Assembly: GCA_028702595.1 (NCBI GenBank)
Contig: JAQVON010000009.1
Location: forward strand, 19,878 to 83,877
Source: Mariniphaga sp.
GTDB taxonomy: Bacteria > Bacteroidota > Bacteroidia > Bacteroidales > Prolixibacteraceae
Reading direction: 5' to 3'
Length of the DNA: 64,000 bases
Under the pieces are notes generated by a model. The model was not told the DNA's origin. It saw only the letters and a list, made by a program, of their open reading frames with translations, and did no database searches. Position numbers and translations under genes: made by a program. Each line of letters begins with the position of its first letter. Within the stretch, counting starts at the first letter, position 1. Below, one piece after another: positions 21,209-29,747 of this stretch.

Positions 21209-21934
21209 ATGGACACTGCACTAATAACCGGAGGATCGAAAAGAGTAGGGAAAGCAATAGCAGAACACCTTGCTGGCAAGGGGTGGAACTTAGTGATCCA
21301 CTATAATACCTCTGAAGAACCGGCAGAGAGACTGGTCAAGCAGCTGCAGACACACTATCCCGGACAAAAATTTACCTGTCTGCAGACTGATCTTATCAAC
21401 CAGAATGAAGTGGAACGATTGATCAGAAATGCCATTGCCAATATGGGATCTATTCAATTATTGGTGAATAATGCATCCATTTTCAAACCGGGCAACTTGC
21501 GCAAAACAAGTACTGGATTATTTGATGACCACATACTGGTGAATTTTAAAGCACCTTTCATTCTGATGCGCGATTTTGCAACCTTCTGCACAAATGGAAA
21601 CATCATTAATCTGCTGGACACAAGAATAACCAGCAATAAAACAAACTTTGCCGCGTATTCCCTGTCAAAAAAATCACTCTGGCATCTCACCCAAATGGCA
21701 GCGCTTGAGTTTGCTCCAAATATCAGGGTAAATGCTATTGCACCCGGAGTAACCCTGCCACCGGTGGATAAAGATGAAAGCTATTTGTGGGAGCTGGCAG
21801 AAAAAATCCCCATGAAAGAACCCACAGGGACTGATCCCATTTTAAAAAGTATCGATTTTATTCTGGAAAATACTCATCTGACCGGACAACTCTTGTTTGC
21901 AGACGGTGGTGAGAACTTAGGACAAAACAGATAA
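21209..21934 (+). CDS. SDR-family oxidoreductase, probable pteridine/dihydromonapterin reductase-like
   Basis: TGGSKRVG fits the TGxxxRxG variant; YSLSKK catalytic motif; immediately upstream of folB and folK. Confidence 0.75.
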   Translation: MDTALITGGSKRVGKAIAEHLAGKGWNLVIHYNTSEEPAERLVKQLQTHYPGQKFTCLQTDLINQNEVERLIRNAIANMGSIQLLVNNASIFKPGNLRKTSTGLFDDHILVNFKAPFILMRDFATFCTNGNIINLLDTRITSNKTNFAAYSLSKKSLWHLTQMAALEFAPNIRVNAIAPGVTLPPVDKDESYLWELAEKIPMKEPTGTDPILKSIDFILENTHLTGQLLFADGGENLGQNR

Positions 21935-21938
21935 ATAC

Positions 21939-22298
21939 ATGACTATGGCAATAATTAAAATAAAAAGCTTGTGGTTACGGACATTCATTGGATTCAATTC
22001 CGACGAACTAATCAACAAACAAGATGTGACTATTCACATTGAACTGGAAACGGATATCTCAGCTGACGTGCTGGAAAACGACGAACCGGATGATATTCTG
22101 GACTATAAAATTATTACCAAAAATGTTATTGATCTTGTGCAAAACGGACGTTTCAAGCTGCTGGAGGTATTAACCAAAAGAATCCTTGATTTGGTATTGT
22201 CCAACAAAAAAATAAAATGGGCAAGGGTTGAAGTGGACAAACCCCATTCACTGCGATACTCAAAATCCGTTTCTTTAACCATGGAAGGAAGGAATTAA
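21939..22298 (+). CDS. folB: Dihydroneopterin aldolase
   Basis: IKIKSLWLRTFIGFNSDELINKQDVTIHIELETD; ARVEVDKPHSLRYSKSVSLTME; alternative ATG at 21945. Confidence 0.85.
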   Translation: MTMAIIKIKSLWLRTFIGFNSDELINKQDVTIHIELETDISADVLENDEPDDILDYKIITKNVIDLVQNGRFKLLEVLTKRILDLVLSNKKIKWARVEVDKPHSLRYSKSVSLTMEGRN

Positions 22299-22300
22299 TC

Positions 22301-22717
22301 ATGCCGGACTCCAATTGGCAAAAAAACAAAGGCACCGGAGTAGATAAGGGAAACTGGGTTATCATTGGTATTGGCTCCAACATCAACGCCAAAGAAAGCA
22401 TTTCCAACATGTTGGAAATACTGGGCAGGGAAGTAAAAATCCTAAAAATATCCACCTTTACTAAAACCAAACCTGTCGGAATGGAAAATCAGCCTGATTT
22501 TACAAATGGTGCAGTAAAAATTCAAACCAGATTAAACCGGGATGACCTGACCCGGTTGTTAAAACAAATTGAAGACCAGCTTGGTCGCGACCGGTCGGCT
22601 CCTAAATTCGGACCACGCATTATTGACCTCGATGTGGTCGTTTGGAATGGCAAAATTGTAGATGAAGATTATTATACCCGTGATTTTCTGAAGAAAAGCA
22701 TTCAGGAAATTGTGTAA
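22301..22717 (+). CDS. folK: 2-amino-4-hydroxy-6-hydroxymethyldihydropteridine pyrophosphokinase
   Basis: IIGIGSNINAKESISNMLEIL; GRDRSAPKFGPRIIDLDVVVWNG HPPK signature. Confidence 0.87.
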   Translation: MPDSNWQKNKGTGVDKGNWVIIGIGSNINAKESISNMLEILGREVKILKISTFTKTKPVGMENQPDFTNGAVKIQTRLNRDDLTRLLKQIEDQLGRDRSAPKFGPRIIDLDVVVWNGKIVDEDYYTRDFLKKSIQEIV

Positions 22718-22756
22718 CCTGATTTGTTAAGATTATAATTTTTTAAGCTGATTCTT

Positions 22757-23125
22757 AGAGACTGTTTTGATTTTGTTTTTTAGCCTGTTTAATTCATAAA
22801 AAATATTTTTGAATTGGTAAAGTGTTATTTGCAAATGATTTATAATACAGATGAACGAAAAACATTTTTCACAAGTGCGTTTATTTCAATGCATCTGCTT
22901 CGTTGCGAAACCCTTGAAATAGATAACTATGCCTGCGGGTTCCGGCGCCTTGCATCTGCATCAAACTAAACGCATGAATTAAACAGGTTAGAAATATTTT
23001 GACGTATTTTTTGCTCAGACAAGGCAAAATTGACGCGAATAGCCATAGCTATTAAGGAAATTTTGCAGCAATATGAGTGAAAAAGACGCAAAATAGAATA
23101 AATGGATAAATTTAAAACAGTCTCT
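22757..23125. mobile_element. Foldback MITE copy C, interrupted by a nested element
   Basis: AGAGACTGTTTTG...AAAACAGTCTCT with TTA/TTA duplication; interrupted at 22784-22987. Confidence 0.87.
22784..22987. mobile_element. Nested 204-bp MITE-like element inside copy C
   Basis: Exact 14-bp TIRs CCTGTTTAATTCAT / ATGAATTAAACAGG; TTAG duplicated at 22780-22783 and 22988-22991; empty-site sequence present in the other MITE copies. Confidence 0.88.
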
Positions 23126-23888
23126 TAATAAACGATTCGTTTAAACCATCCACTCCATTTAGTTCCTCCAGGTCGGCAACGACAAGATCTGCCCCATTCT
23201 CTTTCAAAGCAGAGGCATTATTATTCCGGGCGATGCCAACAACCAGACCAAAGTTACCTTTGCTTCCTGCCTGAACACCCGACACTGCATCTTCTATAAC
23301 GACAGAGTCTGCAGGAATAGCTCCAACCATTTCACAGGCCCGAATAAAAATATCCGGTTCTGGTTTTCCTTTCAGGTTAAGATCATCGGATGTTAATCCA
23401 TCCACCCGCGCATCAAACAAATGCAACAGGTCAGCTGCCACGAGTACATTCCTGCAATTCTTACTTGATGATGCAACTCCAAGTCGGACTCCTGCCTTTT
23501 TTAATTCATGCAACATGGCTACCGATGAGGGATATACTTCGACACCTTTCTCTCTCAAAAGCTGATTGAATGCTTCATTTTTACGGTTACCCAGTCCACA
23601 TATGGACTGAACATCCGGCGGATCTGCCGGAGTACCCCAAGGGATTTCGATACTTCTTGATTCTAAAAACGATGCCACCCCTTCATACCGGGGCTTTCCG
23701 TCAACCCAGGAGAGGTAATCAGCCTGTGTAAACGGGGAAAAAGGTTCACCCTTGTCATGTTCCCGCTGAAGCAGGTAATCATCAAAAAGTTTCTTCCATG
23801 CATCCAAGTGGGTGGATGCTGTCCGGGTAATTACTCCGTCGAGATCAAAAATTACGGCTTCAAACGCCAAAGGATGACTGAATAACAT
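23112..23888 (-). CDS. Beta-phosphoglucomutase-family HAD hydrolase
   Basis: AVIFDLDGVITRTASTHLDAWKKLFDDYL; GVASSSKNCRNVL; PEPDIFIRACEMVGAIPADSVVIEDAVSGVQAG. Confidence 0.9.
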   Translation of the reverse strand: MLFSHPLAFEAVIFDLDGVITRTASTHLDAWKKLFDDYLLQREHDKGEPFSPFTQADYLSWVDGKPRYEGVASFLESRSIEIPWGTPADPPDVQSICGLGNRKNEAFNQLLREKGVEVYPSSVAMLHELKKAGVRLGVASSSKNCRNVLVAADLLHLFDARVDGLTSDDLNLKGKPEPDIFIRACEMVGAIPADSVVIEDAVSGVQAGSKGNFGLVVGIARNNNASALKENGADLVVADLEELNGVDGLNESFIKRLF

Positions 23889-23915
23889 GATGGATACCAG
23901 TTAACAATTTACGAA

Positions 23916-26408
23916 TTAAAACATTCTTTCAAAATTCCTGCAAAACTGTTCAAAATTCATGGGATAACTTTCACTCAGGGTATCTGTATATTTTGAGCAA
24001 AACGAGTTAAACTGAAACCTGGCCTGATGATTGTTGTCCGACTGATTAAGTGACCATACCTGTAACCATACAGCCTCTTCGTTTAAATCGTCATACTCCA
24101 GAATACGTCGGGCAATGGCGTCAATTTTTTCCAGGTTTTTTTCATTCCTGTAAAATACCGCCAGTTTCAAAAGATTATCGATCATTTGATTTCCTGTATA
24201 CCCTCTAATTTCATCCAGCCAGGGTAGGTTCAATTCCTTGAGAAATCTTCCTCTCTGCACCAATAAAAAGAATGTTTCCAGCTGAGCCCGGTTCATTCCA
24301 CCGGAGACGTGACAAAGTTTATAGGCTTCAACAAAATCACAAAAAAATGGATTATCCATCTTTGCCTGCAAAAAACCGTTCAGGGTAAGAATTTCCAACC
24401 CTTCAACATCCTGAAGGATCTTTCTGAGTTTATTCAGGGTAACTGCCCGGTTATTGGTTACCTTTTGGGGTGGCAAGCCTGACCAAAGGGTTTCGTCAAT
24501 TTCTGAAACAGCTGCACCGGTACCATTTTTAATGGTAGACAACAAGACATACAAAAAAAGTTCTTTGATTTTGGGAGTAAACAAAATTGAAATATCATTT
24601 CCGAACCTGTTGATAGCTGTGAATCTTCCAAATAACAACAACTGATTGGCTGAAGTTTTTTCCGGAAGTACCGGCAACTTAACCTTGCTAATCCTCCTTC
24701 TCTTTCTGATCATCAGACTAAACAAAGCCATAACAATTATAGAGAATAGAACCATAAGTGCCAGTTTCACATCGATCCTCTGAAAAAAGCGGGGTGTGAT
24801 GGGCATCCCGGTAAGAGTAACCTCTTCATCTAGGGCAAGTTTAGAAATCTCCTCAGCTCCAAGCGCCCTGCTCCAGAAGTTGAGATTATCAATATATCCG
24901 CGTAAGCTGGCACCCTGTAAAAGGGCGCTTCCCAAAAAAATATCACCTGAGCCCGAAAAAGGAGGATGCCCGGTTGAACTGCCAATATTCCGTCCGTTGA
25001 TAAAAATAGCCTGTTCTCCGGTTTCCAGAATATAACGCCAAACCATATGGTACCAAATGTTGGGCTCCAGCTTTTCTTCTGAAATATAATCGTTCGCCCA
25101 TAATCCAAAGTATGGATGACCCGAGCGAAGGATCAGATGCAAACCGCGTCGATACTCACTTTCATAATTTCCAATCACAGCATTATCACCATGCTGCAGA
25201 ATTTCACTGAATTTAACAAAACAACTTACACTAAATGAGCTATTACGTAATCCGTAAATATCAGGTGAGCCCAGATTAACACTGGCATTCTCGGGCAGCC
25301 GGAGAACAGTGCCCCGCTCAATATCCTGATTAAATGTAAAGTTCTCACCCGGAAACAGCTGAGCAGGAGAAAGGCTATTGACAATTGAATTTTCAAAATG
25401 AAAACTACCGGTCAACTGATCGCCCAGATTTAACGGATGGGCCATAAGATGATAATCTTCAGGCACCTCCATTTCGCCGGTAACAATGATCTGTTCCGGG
25501 ATCATCCGATACCCCGGCACAAATGGTGTAAGTGTAAGCTCCTGGCCACCAAGGTAAGGAAAACTAAACCGTCCTCCGGTGACTAAAATGTCGGGATTTC
25601 TCCAATATACCTTATCGATGTTTTTGCCTGATCCACGAACTGTTCCGGATATCCAGATAAAAGAGCTGAGCTGGGAGATAATAAAATCGAACTGAAAAAT
25701 ATCATTCCCAACAAATATAAAATTGGGCCGCTTGCCATATTTTGTCCAGCTCTCAAGTAAAAAGTTGGTATAATCAGGAACCAAATTCCGGATATTTCTT
25801 TCAGCAGTAAATTGGATGGGCAGTTTTTCAAAGTCATCAATCATAAATAATTCCCGGTTGATTGAATTTTTACCTCCAATCAACCCTGAGGTTGCTGATA
25901 TTCGGAGAAAATAATCATCGGCCTGATGGAACGTCTGGCCTGCATGATCTACCTCGCCATCCACAAAAAAAAGTAACCTGCGATTGGAATGCATCAGGTC
26001 TTCATAGGTTGGCCAGGCCTCGCCCCTTGGCAGATAAAAAATTTGGGAAGCTATCGGCGATTCACGGATCAATGAATCCAGGATGGTAAAATTTCCCTGA
26101 AAATGAACAAAAACAGGTAAAATTTTAGACCGATTGGACTCCAGGATGGTCTGAATTTGAGCGATCAAAAAATCAACTGTTTGATGCCCGGCCACAAGAA
26201 ACTGCCCTTCCTTTTCTGTCACTTCAATTTCTACCCCGGAATGGTCATTTGTGCCTAAAAAATTCCATAATTGCTGATCATTCAAATTATTATCCTGAAG
26301 ATGAACAATTAAAAATGAAGATTCATTAAACTCACGGGCATAAGTGATTCCGGATAAAAAAAAGAAAAAATAAAATATAAATTGCTTTTTCGATACCTTA
26401 TAATTCAT
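23916..26408 (-). CDS. Membrane-spanning putative regulator: signal peptide, PLC-like region, LamG domain, TM helix, SARP/BTAD-like wHTH
   Basis: N-terminal signal sequence; LamG-like FSVSCFVKFSEI...WYHMVWRYILETGEQAIFINGRNIGSS...GYIDNLNFWSRALGAEEI; TM LALMVLFSIIVMALFSLMI followed by RKRRR; C-terminal FGRFTAINRFGNDISILFTPKIKELFLYVLLSTIKN...VTNNRAVTLNKLRKIL. Confidence 0.75.
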   Translation of the reverse strand: MNYKVSKKQFIFYFFFFLSGITYAREFNESSFLIVHLQDNNLNDQQLWNFLGTNDHSGVEIEVTEKEGQFLVAGHQTVDFLIAQIQTILESNRSKILPVFVHFQGNFTILDSLIRESPIASQIFYLPRGEAWPTYEDLMHSNRRLLFFVDGEVDHAGQTFHQADDYFLRISATSGLIGGKNSINRELFMIDDFEKLPIQFTAERNIRNLVPDYTNFLLESWTKYGKRPNFIFVGNDIFQFDFIISQLSSFIWISGTVRGSGKNIDKVYWRNPDILVTGGRFSFPYLGGQELTLTPFVPGYRMIPEQIIVTGEMEVPEDYHLMAHPLNLGDQLTGSFHFENSIVNSLSPAQLFPGENFTFNQDIERGTVLRLPENASVNLGSPDIYGLRNSSFSVSCFVKFSEILQHGDNAVIGNYESEYRRGLHLILRSGHPYFGLWANDYISEEKLEPNIWYHMVWRYILETGEQAIFINGRNIGSSTGHPPFSGSGDIFLGSALLQGASLRGYIDNLNFWSRALGAEEISKLALDEEVTLTGMPITPRFFQRIDVKLALMVLFSIIVMALFSLMIRKRRRISKVKLPVLPEKTSANQLLLFGRFTAINRFGNDISILFTPKIKELFLYVLLSTIKNGTGAAVSEIDETLWSGLPPQKVTNNRAVTLNKLRKILQDVEGLEILTLNGFLQAKMDNPFFCDFVEAYKLCHVSGGMNRAQLETFFLLVQRGRFLKELNLPWLDEIRGYTGNQMIDNLLKLAVFYRNEKNLEKIDAIARRILEYDDLNEEAVWLQVWSLNQSDNNHQARFQFNSFCSKYTDTLSESYPMNFEQFCRNFERMF

Positions 26409-26464
26409 GTAGTAAATCCCTTTCGCCCATTAAACTAATTCTTAATCTCAGATTATTCAAAGGG

Positions 26465-26506
26465 CAAAAATATTGATTTTTTGCATAGAATTAAATTTTT
26501 TTGCAT
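26465..26506 (-). promoter_or_regulatory. TATTTTTG -7-like element preceded by two ATGCAAAAAA direct repeats 20 bp apart
   Basis: Minus strand: ATGCAAAAAAATTTAATTCTATGCAAAAAATCAATATTTTTG; repeats at 26497-26506 and 26477-26486, -7 at 26465-26472. Confidence 0.5.
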
Positions 26507-26719
26507 TTTTTTAATTTGCTGTTTTTCAAAATTTTAAACAAAAAATTAATGCTTAGCTAATTATTAATTAAGGATTTGTTACTATTCATTTTAATCAGAG
26601 GCTAATAGGCTGAAGATATATTGCACTTGTTAAGAATAATGAATGACCAATTACGAATGATTTCCAGCCGAAATTACTGGCGAATTTTGTCGAACACCAT
26701 ATAAAATAAATCATGGAGT

Positions 26720-26759
26720 GAGGCACATACCTTAGAAATCTTACAATTTTAATGAGATG
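26720..26759 (+). promoter_or_regulatory. Start-proximal leader motif, copy 3
   Basis: GAGGCACATACCTTAGAAATCTTACAATTTTAATGAGATG; 37 nt from GAGG to ATG. Confidence 0.6.
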
Positions 26760-28253
26760 AAACGAAAATCCCTTTTATTGTTTCTCACCGGCGGTCTGGC
26801 TGCGATATTGTTTTTATTTTTATTTAATAAGGGATTGGATTCCACTTCCAGCAATACATTTTGTGGTGCATGCCATGCACATCCACACGCACATTCCTCA
26901 TTACAATTATCCGTTCACAACAGCAACCGGAGTGGTATTTCTGCTACATGTTCAGACTGTCATCTCCCACCTGAGGATCAGACGGTTTATTATTTAACGC
27001 GAAAGGCTTATCATGGATTTCATGATTTGTATGTTTTTCTGACGCGTGATATGGATGAGATTGACTGGGCTGCGAAACGAACAGCAGAGGCTTCGAAGCG
27101 CTTTGTTTATGAAGAAGGCTGTAAAAAATGCCACACCAATTTGTTTCCAACTACACTGGATGCCCTTGGGGCAGAATCACATCTGAAATATGTGCGGGAT
27201 CCGGAAAATAATTCGTGTGTAAAATGTCATCTTGATGTTGGTCATTACCGTGGTGAACCAGTTCTGGCAACAGAGCAAACAGAAATATCCGATATGGAAT
27301 TGTATACAGAACCTGCTTCTGTCACCACCTTTGAAAATTTCACAGAAAAGATACCAGGCACAGTCGTATCATTCAGGATGAAAGCTATACCGGGAGGTCG
27401 TTTTCTTATGGGAAGTCCCCCGGATGAATCTTACCGAAAGGCAGATGAGGGACCTGTCCGTGAAGTGGAAGTATCCGGTTTCTGGATGGCGGAGACAGAA
27501 GTAACCTGGAATGAGTATTTTGCCTTTTTTAATGCTACCTCCTCCCAGGGGAGGAAAGAGAGTGAAACAGCAGACGAAGAGACTGATGGAATTACCGGCG
27601 CCACACCACCATGGGGTGCACCTGATCAGGGATGGGGAACTGGTGACCGACCGGCCATTACCATGACACATCATGCGGCACAAACATATTGCCGATGGTT
27701 AAGCAGTGTTACTGGGAAAAAATACCGGCTACCTACCGAAGCAGAATGGGAATATGCCGCACGCGGAGGAACTGAAGGACCTTATTTCTTCGAAGGTTCA
27801 CCCAAAAAATATGAGAGCGAAGGATTCCGAAACAAAATTTTTGGTGCCGATACCTCCGTCATCAATTCGTATATCATCTATCAGGAAAATAGTCCTAACC
27901 GGACTCAACCTCCAACTAGTGTGCAACCCAATCCGTTTGGATTAAAAAATATGCTGGGCAATGTAGCTGAGTTCTGCCTCGATTATTACGATCCGCAGGT
28001 TTATGCCAAATACCCAAAGGGTATCATTAAAAACCCAAGGGGACCACGTGAAGGACTTGAGCATGTGATCAGGGGAGGATCATTTAAGCATACAGCCAAA
28101 GATCTGCGTATAGCACGACGCGATTTTACCCGTACACAACAATGGTTGGAAACCGATCCGCAAATTCCCAAAAGTATCTGGTGGTACTCCGATTGTAACC
28201 ATGTGGGGTTCAGGGTGGTTTGTGAAAATGAACCGGATGAAACAACCCGATGA
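26757..28253 (+). CDS. NapC/NirT-like tetraheme cytochrome fused to formylglycine-generating-enzyme (SUMF1/FGE-sulfatase) domain
   Basis: Four CxxCH motifs (CGACH, CSDCH, CKKCH, CVKCH) after an N-terminal TM; then FGE domain IPGGRFLMGSPPDE...YRLPTEAEWEYAARGGT...NVAEFCLDYYD...VIRGGSF. Confidence 0.87.
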   Translation: MKRKSLLLFLTGGLAAILFLFLFNKGLDSTSSNTFCGACHAHPHAHSSLQLSVHNSNRSGISATCSDCHLPPEDQTVYYLTRKAYHGFHDLYVFLTRDMDEIDWAAKRTAEASKRFVYEEGCKKCHTNLFPTTLDALGAESHLKYVRDPENNSCVKCHLDVGHYRGEPVLATEQTEISDMELYTEPASVTTFENFTEKIPGTVVSFRMKAIPGGRFLMGSPPDESYRKADEGPVREVEVSGFWMAETEVTWNEYFAFFNATSSQGRKESETADEETDGITGATPPWGAPDQGWGTGDRPAITMTHHAAQTYCRWLSSVTGKKYRLPTEAEWEYAARGGTEGPYFFEGSPKKYESEGFRNKIFGADTSVINSYIIYQENSPNRTQPPTSVQPNPFGLKNMLGNVAEFCLDYYDPQVYAKYPKGIIKNPRGPREGLEHVIRGGSFKHTAKDLRIARRDFTRTQQWLETDPQIPKSIWWYSDCNHVGFRVVCENEPDETTR

Positions 28254-28394
28254 TGAACCGGCTGCAATCACGATAAATTCATAGGGATATACGCAAGAGA
28301 TAAAAAATACTTTAGAACGACAACAGATGACTAATTAATTTAGTAAGCATCAACTGTTAACATGATCAGAGCGAAATAATACAAATCAGATACC

Positions 28395-29735
28395 ATGGAA
28401 GAAAATCAACTATCACGAAGGGGCTTTATTGAAAAAACAGCCATAATTGGAGCTGCCGGTTTGGCTGGGGTGCATGCACTTGGTTCCTGCAAGAAAAAAA
28501 GGAAGTCGGTTGATTATGAATTCCCTCCGCTTTATGATAAAGCACCTGACGGGAAAAAATTGCGAGCCGGGCTCATTGGATGTGGTAACCGGGGAACCGG
28601 AGCTGCTTTAAATTTTCTGGCCGCAGGAAATGACCTGGAATTAACAGCACTCGCCGATGTTTTTGAAGACAAGGTTTGGGACTGTCATAGTAAATTAGAA
28701 AAACAAAATGTTCACGTATCTAAATCGAATTGTTTTTGGGGATTTGATGCATACCAGTCGTTATTGCAGACCGATCTGGATGTCGTTATTTTAGCTACAC
28801 CGCCTCAATTCAGACCGCTACATTTTGATGCTGCTATACAGGCAAAAAAACATGTATTTATGGAAAAACCGGCAGCAGTTGATCCTGTTGGCGCCCGGCA
28901 GATCATCTCTACGTCCAGGAAAGCAGAAACTATGGGACTGACCGTTATTACCGGAACCCAGCGCAGACATCAGCGCGATTACCTGGAAACCTACCGGCAG
29001 ATAGCAATGGGAGCAATCGGTGAGATCACCTCGGCCAAAGCCTGGTGGTTACAAACACACGTTTGGTTTCGAACACGTGAAGAGGGCTGGAATGATATGG
29101 AATACATGTTACGTAACTGGAATAATTTTTGCTGGCTGTGTGGAGATCATATTTTGGACACACATGTTCATAACATTGACATAATCAACTGGTTCACAGG
29201 GAAAAACCCCATAAGTGCCATTGGTTTTGGGGGAAGAGCCCGACGATTAACCGGTGATCAATATGACTTTTTCAGCATTGATTTTGAATACGGGAATGGA
29301 GTTTATTCTCATAGTATGTCCCGGCAGATCGATGGCTGCGCAAACTCTCTGGGAGAACAGCTTATGGGAACAGAAGGATATACCAATTGTAAAAACACAA
29401 TTTTCCATCCCGATGGTTCCATCAAATGGCAATACGAATACCCCAAAAATAAGGAGGGGAAACCTACAGGAATTGTTAAAATTTCTCCCTATATACAAGA
29501 GCACATCGACATGGTTACCGCGATACGCGAAAATAAACCGGTTGTGGAAGCCGAGCGTACAGCAATTTCTACGCTTACAGCCATCATGGGCCGGACTGCT
29601 GCATACACAGGGCAGAAAGTTACCTGGGATGATATGCTCAACTCAACGGAACGACTTGGACCCGGTCAATATGAAATGGGCCCGGTTGATATGACTTTCC
29701 CGACACCACTTCCCGGAATACAACATAAAAGCTAA
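28395..29735 (+). CDS. Gfo/Idh/MocA-family oxidoreductase, Tat-exported
   Basis: SRRGFIEKTAIIGAAGLAG Tat-like signal; LRAGLIGCGNRGTGAALNFLAAG Rossmann; KHVFMEKPAAVDPVGARQII. Confidence 0.92.
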   Translation: MEENQLSRRGFIEKTAIIGAAGLAGVHALGSCKKKRKSVDYEFPPLYDKAPDGKKLRAGLIGCGNRGTGAALNFLAAGNDLELTALADVFEDKVWDCHSKLEKQNVHVSKSNCFWGFDAYQSLLQTDLDVVILATPPQFRPLHFDAAIQAKKHVFMEKPAAVDPVGARQIISTSRKAETMGLTVITGTQRRHQRDYLETYRQIAMGAIGEITSAKAWWLQTHVWFRTREEGWNDMEYMLRNWNNFCWLCGDHILDTHVHNIDIINWFTGKNPISAIGFGGRARRLTGDQYDFFSIDFEYGNGVYSHSMSRQIDGCANSLGEQLMGTEGYTNCKNTIFHPDGSIKWQYEYPKNKEGKPTGIVKISPYIQEHIDMVTAIRENKPVVEAERTAISTLTAIMGRTAAYTGQKVTWDDMLNSTERLGPGQYEMGPVDMTFPTPLPGIQHKS

Positions 29736-29747
29736 TATACATACACC

